45,804 nucleotides of DNA from a virus, in the IMG/VR virus record IMGVR_UViG_3300021424_000074, positions 1-45,804 of that record, one strand, 5' to 3'. Positions 45,397-45,804 of the stretch are shown here, one piece after another. Both the position numbers and the translations under genes were made by a program. Within the stretch, counting starts at the first letter, position 1, and the number at the start of each line of letters is the position of its first letter. A model generated the notes under the pieces. That model was given only the letters and a program-made list of their open reading frames with translations. It searched no databases and was not told the DNA's origin.

Positions 45397-45804
45397 ATGT
45401 GTAAAGTATGTATAATTTGTAAAATTGAAAAACCATTAACAGAATTTCATAAACATAAAAGAAGAAAAGATGGTTATAGGGAACAGTGCAAAATATGTAG
45501 ATCTAATAATTTTAAAGAAAATTACGAAGATATAAAAATAGAACATAGGAAAAGGGCCAAAACTTTTAGAGAAAATAATAAAGATTATTTAAAAGAATTT
45601 TATAAAAACTATTATAAAAAAAACAAACATGTCCATTCTTGGAGGACTTTACTTTATCGGACAATAAAACATTTAAAGATTTAAAAAAAAAATCACACAA
45701 TAAATATTTTGGGGTATAGTGCGGAAGATCTTAAACAACATTTAGAAAAAAACTTTAAAGAAGGGATGTCTTGGGAAAACTACGGTTTATGGCATATAGA
45801 CCAT
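45397..45804 (+). pseudogene. HNH homing endonuclease, interrupted by in-frame TAA, right-truncated
   Basis: The first 95 codons encode MCKVCIICKIEKPLTEFHKH and KDGYREQCKICR, a two-CxxC zinc ribbon typical of phage HNH homing endonucleases, then a Lys/Asn/Tyr-rich linker with repeated YxxN-type units. A TAA stands at 45682-45684. Reading through it in the same frame gives ILGYSAEDLKQHLEKNFKEG and then MSWENYGLWHIDH, exactly the conserved start of the HNH core (GYSAEDLK-x-H-x-E, W-x-NYG-x-W-x-IDH) up to the window edge. A single substitution from a sense codon would explain the break. The gene is probably inactive, unless the stop is read through or the C-terminal part is made from an internal start. 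Such genes are self-mobile and insert between phage genes. Confidence 0.7.

Noticed and set aside
1-45804. tRNA genes
   Set aside because: No cloverleaf-like sequence with a recognisable T-arm (GTTCGA-type) was seen in any intergenic gap; all gaps are shorter than 150 bases and AT-rich.

Overview
The window is part of the genome of an AT-rich, tailed, contractile (T4-like) phage whose host is probably in the Bacteroidota, most likely a flavobacterium. T4-type proteins are recognisable: gp32-like ssDNA-binding protein, UvsX-like recombinase, RNase H/FEN-like 5'-3' exonuclease, gp41/DnaB-like helicase, gp25-like and gp6-like baseplate wedge proteins. The host inference rests on five signs. A secreted cargo protein has a typical flavobacterial signal peptide ending in SFSQ. 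Its promoter fits the Bacteroidota pattern (TTTG, 20 bp, TAnnTTTG). The tail fibres carry SprB-like repeats, a family typical of flavobacterial gliding adhesins. A DUF5522 protein, common in Bacteroidota, is present. Ribosome binding sites are nearly absent. All genes but one are on the + strand.

Layout. (1) 1-3936: the end of a large baseplate hub-like protein, a small unknown and a Pro/Ala/Gly-rich head-type protein, closed by a terminator. (2) 4038-12338: replication and nucleotide metabolism (gp32-like, unknown, UvsX, RNase H, unknown, DnaB-like helicase, B12-dependent ribonucleotide reductase split by a LAGLIDADG intein, DUF5522 protein). (3) 12294-14152: an accessory island with two proteins bearing likely capsid-targeting peptides, a lone reverse-strand secreted protein, and a duplicated terminator/leader cassette of about 75-85 bp on both sides. 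(4) 14190-30438: baseplate genes, including a 2088-residue protein holding an apparent seven-bladed delta-60 beta-propeller. (5) 30438-43013: receptor-binding and tail-fibre region with SprB-like repeats, a 25-residue DUF285/BspA-like repeat array, Pro-Thr linkers, three copies of a small Cys-containing module, and two overlapping glycosyltransferase genes. (6) 43020-45804: RuvC-like resolvase, a 549-residue protein with one N-terminal and one internal capsid-targeting-like peptide, a strong terminator, and an HNH homing endonuclase gene broken by an in-frame TAA and running off the right edge.

Three themes deserve most attention. First, four proteins begin with a short basic helix ending in (I/L)xE, the cleavage consensus of the T4 prohead protease; this suggests a set of packaged internal proteins, one perhaps a polyprotein. 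Second, the fibre cluster combines host-adhesin-like repeats, Pro-Thr linkers and two glycosyltransferases, suggesting that virion fibres are glycosylated. Third, a recurring motif close to TATTTATwAATAAA precedes most genes that follow a gap or terminator and is a candidate late promoter. No tRNA, CRISPR array, integrase, terminase, portal or DNA polymerase gene was seen. No gene-free stretch exceeds 150 bases.
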